Below, in pieces: positions 13,343 to 14,212 of a stretch of DNA of 14,212 nt (the stretch's first letter is position 1; each line of letters opens with the position of its first letter). The stretch comes from DASQGA01 sp035535315 (GTDB lineage Bacteria; Actinomycetota; Thermoleophilia; Gaiellales; Gaiellaceae): positions 1 through 14,212 of the forward strand of contig DATLQD010000027.1 of the NCBI GenBank assembly GCA_035535315.1, written 5' to 3'. The notes beneath the pieces were generated by a model. It worked only from the letters and a program-made list of their open reading frames with translations, was not told the origin of the DNA and did no database searches. A program made the translations under genes and the position numbers.

Positions 13343-14212
13343 GCGAGAACGGCGCGGCAGCGGACCTCGTACGCGCCCGAGAGCTGGCGCGGGGCGCGCT
13401 GCTCGCGCTCGAGCGCAACCGCCGGCGCATCGACGACCTGAACGTCTATCCCGTGCCCGACGGCGACACCGGCACGAATCTCACGCTGACCGTGCGCGCC
13501 GCGGTCGAGCACCTCGACGCGACGACGGCGCGCGACCTCGCGACGCTCGCGAACGAGCTGACGCGGGCTGCCCTGATGGGCGCGCGCGGCAACTCTGGGG
13601 TGATCTTCTCCCAGATCCTGCGCGGCTTCGCGGATGTGGTCGGGCAGGCCGAGCGGCTCGACGCGCCCACGCTTGCACGCGCGTTCCGCGGCGCGAGCGA
13701 CGCGGCTTACCGCGCGGTTCGGAAGCCGGTCGAAGGGACGATGCTGACCGTGATCCGCGAGATGGCGGAGGAGGCCGAAGCTCATGTCGACGAGACCGCG
13801 CGGGAGCTGCTTGCGGCCGTCGTCCTGCGTGGCGCCGACGCTGTCGAGCGAACGCCCGAGCTGCTCGACGTCCTCCGCACGGCCGGCGTCGTCGACGCAG
13901 GCGGCGCGGGGCTGCTCGAGATCGTGCGCGGGATCGCGGCTGCGCTGGCCGGCGAGGCGATTCCCGAGGCGCCGCAGGAGCAGGAGCTGACCGTCGAGGC
14001 GATCCACCAGGAGCTCTCGCGGTTCCGCTACTGCACGGTCTTCGTCGTCGAGGGAGACGGCCTCGACCGGGAAGAGCTCGAGGAGAGCCTCGAAGAGCTC
14101 GGCGACTCGCTGCTCGTGGTCGGCGACGCGACGGCGCTCAAGGTGCACGTGCACACTGACGAGCCTGGAACAGCGCTCGCTCTCGGCACCGCGGTCGGCA
14201 CGCTCGAGCAGG
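13339..14212 (+). CDS. DAK2-domain protein, FakA/YloV-type (C-terminus outside window)
   Basis: This gene starts in a GTGA overlap with the Asp23 gene and remains open to the window end, giving 291 complete codons. FakA-type proteins are ATP-dependent kinases that phosphorylate fatty acids held by a FakB/DegV partner. The N-terminal DAK2 kinase domain is clear: helix LVRARELARGALLALERN, then the ATP/Mg motif NVYPVPDGDTGTN (35-47), ALMGARGNSGVIFSQILRGF, KPVEGTMLTVIREM and DAGGAGLLEIVRG. The next domain begins RYCTVFVVEGDGL and includes LGDSLLVVGDATALKVHVHTDEPG. Full-length relatives have about 530-560 residues, so a large part is missing here. The Bacillus equivalent is yloV, next to yloU; recG often lies nearby downstream. 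Fatty-acid kinase function is inferred from family membership; no FakB partner is visible in this window. Confidence 0.93.
   Translation, partial: MSENGAAADLVRARELARGALLALERNRRRIDDLNVYPVPDGDTGTNLTLTVRAAVEHLDATTARDLATLANELTRAALMGARGNSGVIFSQILRGFADVVGQAERLDAPTLARAFRGASDAAYRAVRKPVEGTMLTVIREMAEEAEAHVDETARELLAAVVLRGADAVERTPELLDVLRTAGVVDAGGAGLLEIVRGIAAALAGEAIPEAPQEQELTVEAIHQELSRFRYCTVFVVEGDGLDREELEESLEELGDSLLVVGDATALKVHVHTDEPGTALALGTAVGTLEQ

Noticed and set aside
13069..14154. Minus-strand open frame opposite the DAK2 gene
   Set aside because: The + strand frame starting at 13339 has clear FakA/DAK2 motifs throughout, so the opposite frame is a shadow.
1..14212. Mobile element, CRISPR array, tRNA or rRNA
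   Set aside because: I saw no transposase or integrase motifs, no regularly spaced repeats and no tRNA-like cloverleaf; the window is continuous core genes.

Overview
The window is very GC-rich, gene-dense, and coded entirely on the + strand. It looks like core chromosome of a high-GC actinobacterium. The gene order priA ... def-fmt-rsmB-rpe, then riboflavin genes, then rpmB-asp23-DAK2 supports this: mycobacteria also place the ribD/ribE/ribBA/ribH cluster directly after fmt-rsmB-rpe, and the outer blocks (priA-def-fmt-rsmB-rpe and rpmB-yloU-yloV) are also neighbours in Bacillus. Frequent GTG starts, 4-base GTGA/ATGA overlaps, and a large zinc-ribbon/cyclase/ATPase/TPR protein fit deep-branching Actinomycetota such as Thermoleophilia. 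That class assignment is inference.

Layout. (1) Positions 1-5184 form a tight run: the 3' part of priA, a small predicted lipoprotein, peptide deformylase (def), methionyl-tRNA formyltransferase (fmt), 16S rRNA m5C methyltransferase (rsmB) and ribulose-5-phosphate 3-epimerase (rpe). Gaps are 11 bases or less, or the genes overlap by 4 bases. (2) Positions 5185-5320 are the only sizeable gap, a 136-base leader with three predicted hairpins and no recognisable FMN riboswitch. (3) Positions 5321-12706 hold the riboflavin block: ribD, a 1106-residue cyclase/ATPase/TPR regulator, ribE, a DUF3237-like gene, ribBA and ribH. (4) Positions 12728-14212 hold rpmB (L28), an Asp23/Gls24 protein and the start of a FakA/YloV-type DAK2 protein cut by the window end.

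Function. def and fmt act at the two ends of N-formylmethionine metabolism, and rsmB modifies the ribosome. rpe makes and consumes ribulose 5-phosphate, the substrate of the RibB half of RibBA. RibBA makes both riboflavin precursors from GTP and ribulose 5-phosphate, RibD deaminates and reduces the pyrimidine branch, RibH makes lumazine and RibE makes riboflavin, so the set is nearly complete. The embedded cyclase/ATPase and the DUF3237-like gene are the non-standard passengers.

Most notable observations: RibH has an ~80-residue Pro/Glu-rich N-terminal extension; the RibB domain of RibBA has Gln where the family's metal-binding His sits; Fmt has a compact C-terminal domain; a multidomain cyclase/ATPase interrupts the rib cluster; and TANNNT hexamers recur 6-9 bases before starts, suggesting leaderless transcripts. 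I see no CRISPR array, tRNA, rRNA, insertion sequence or prophage, and nothing that clearly amounts to a new multi-gene system.
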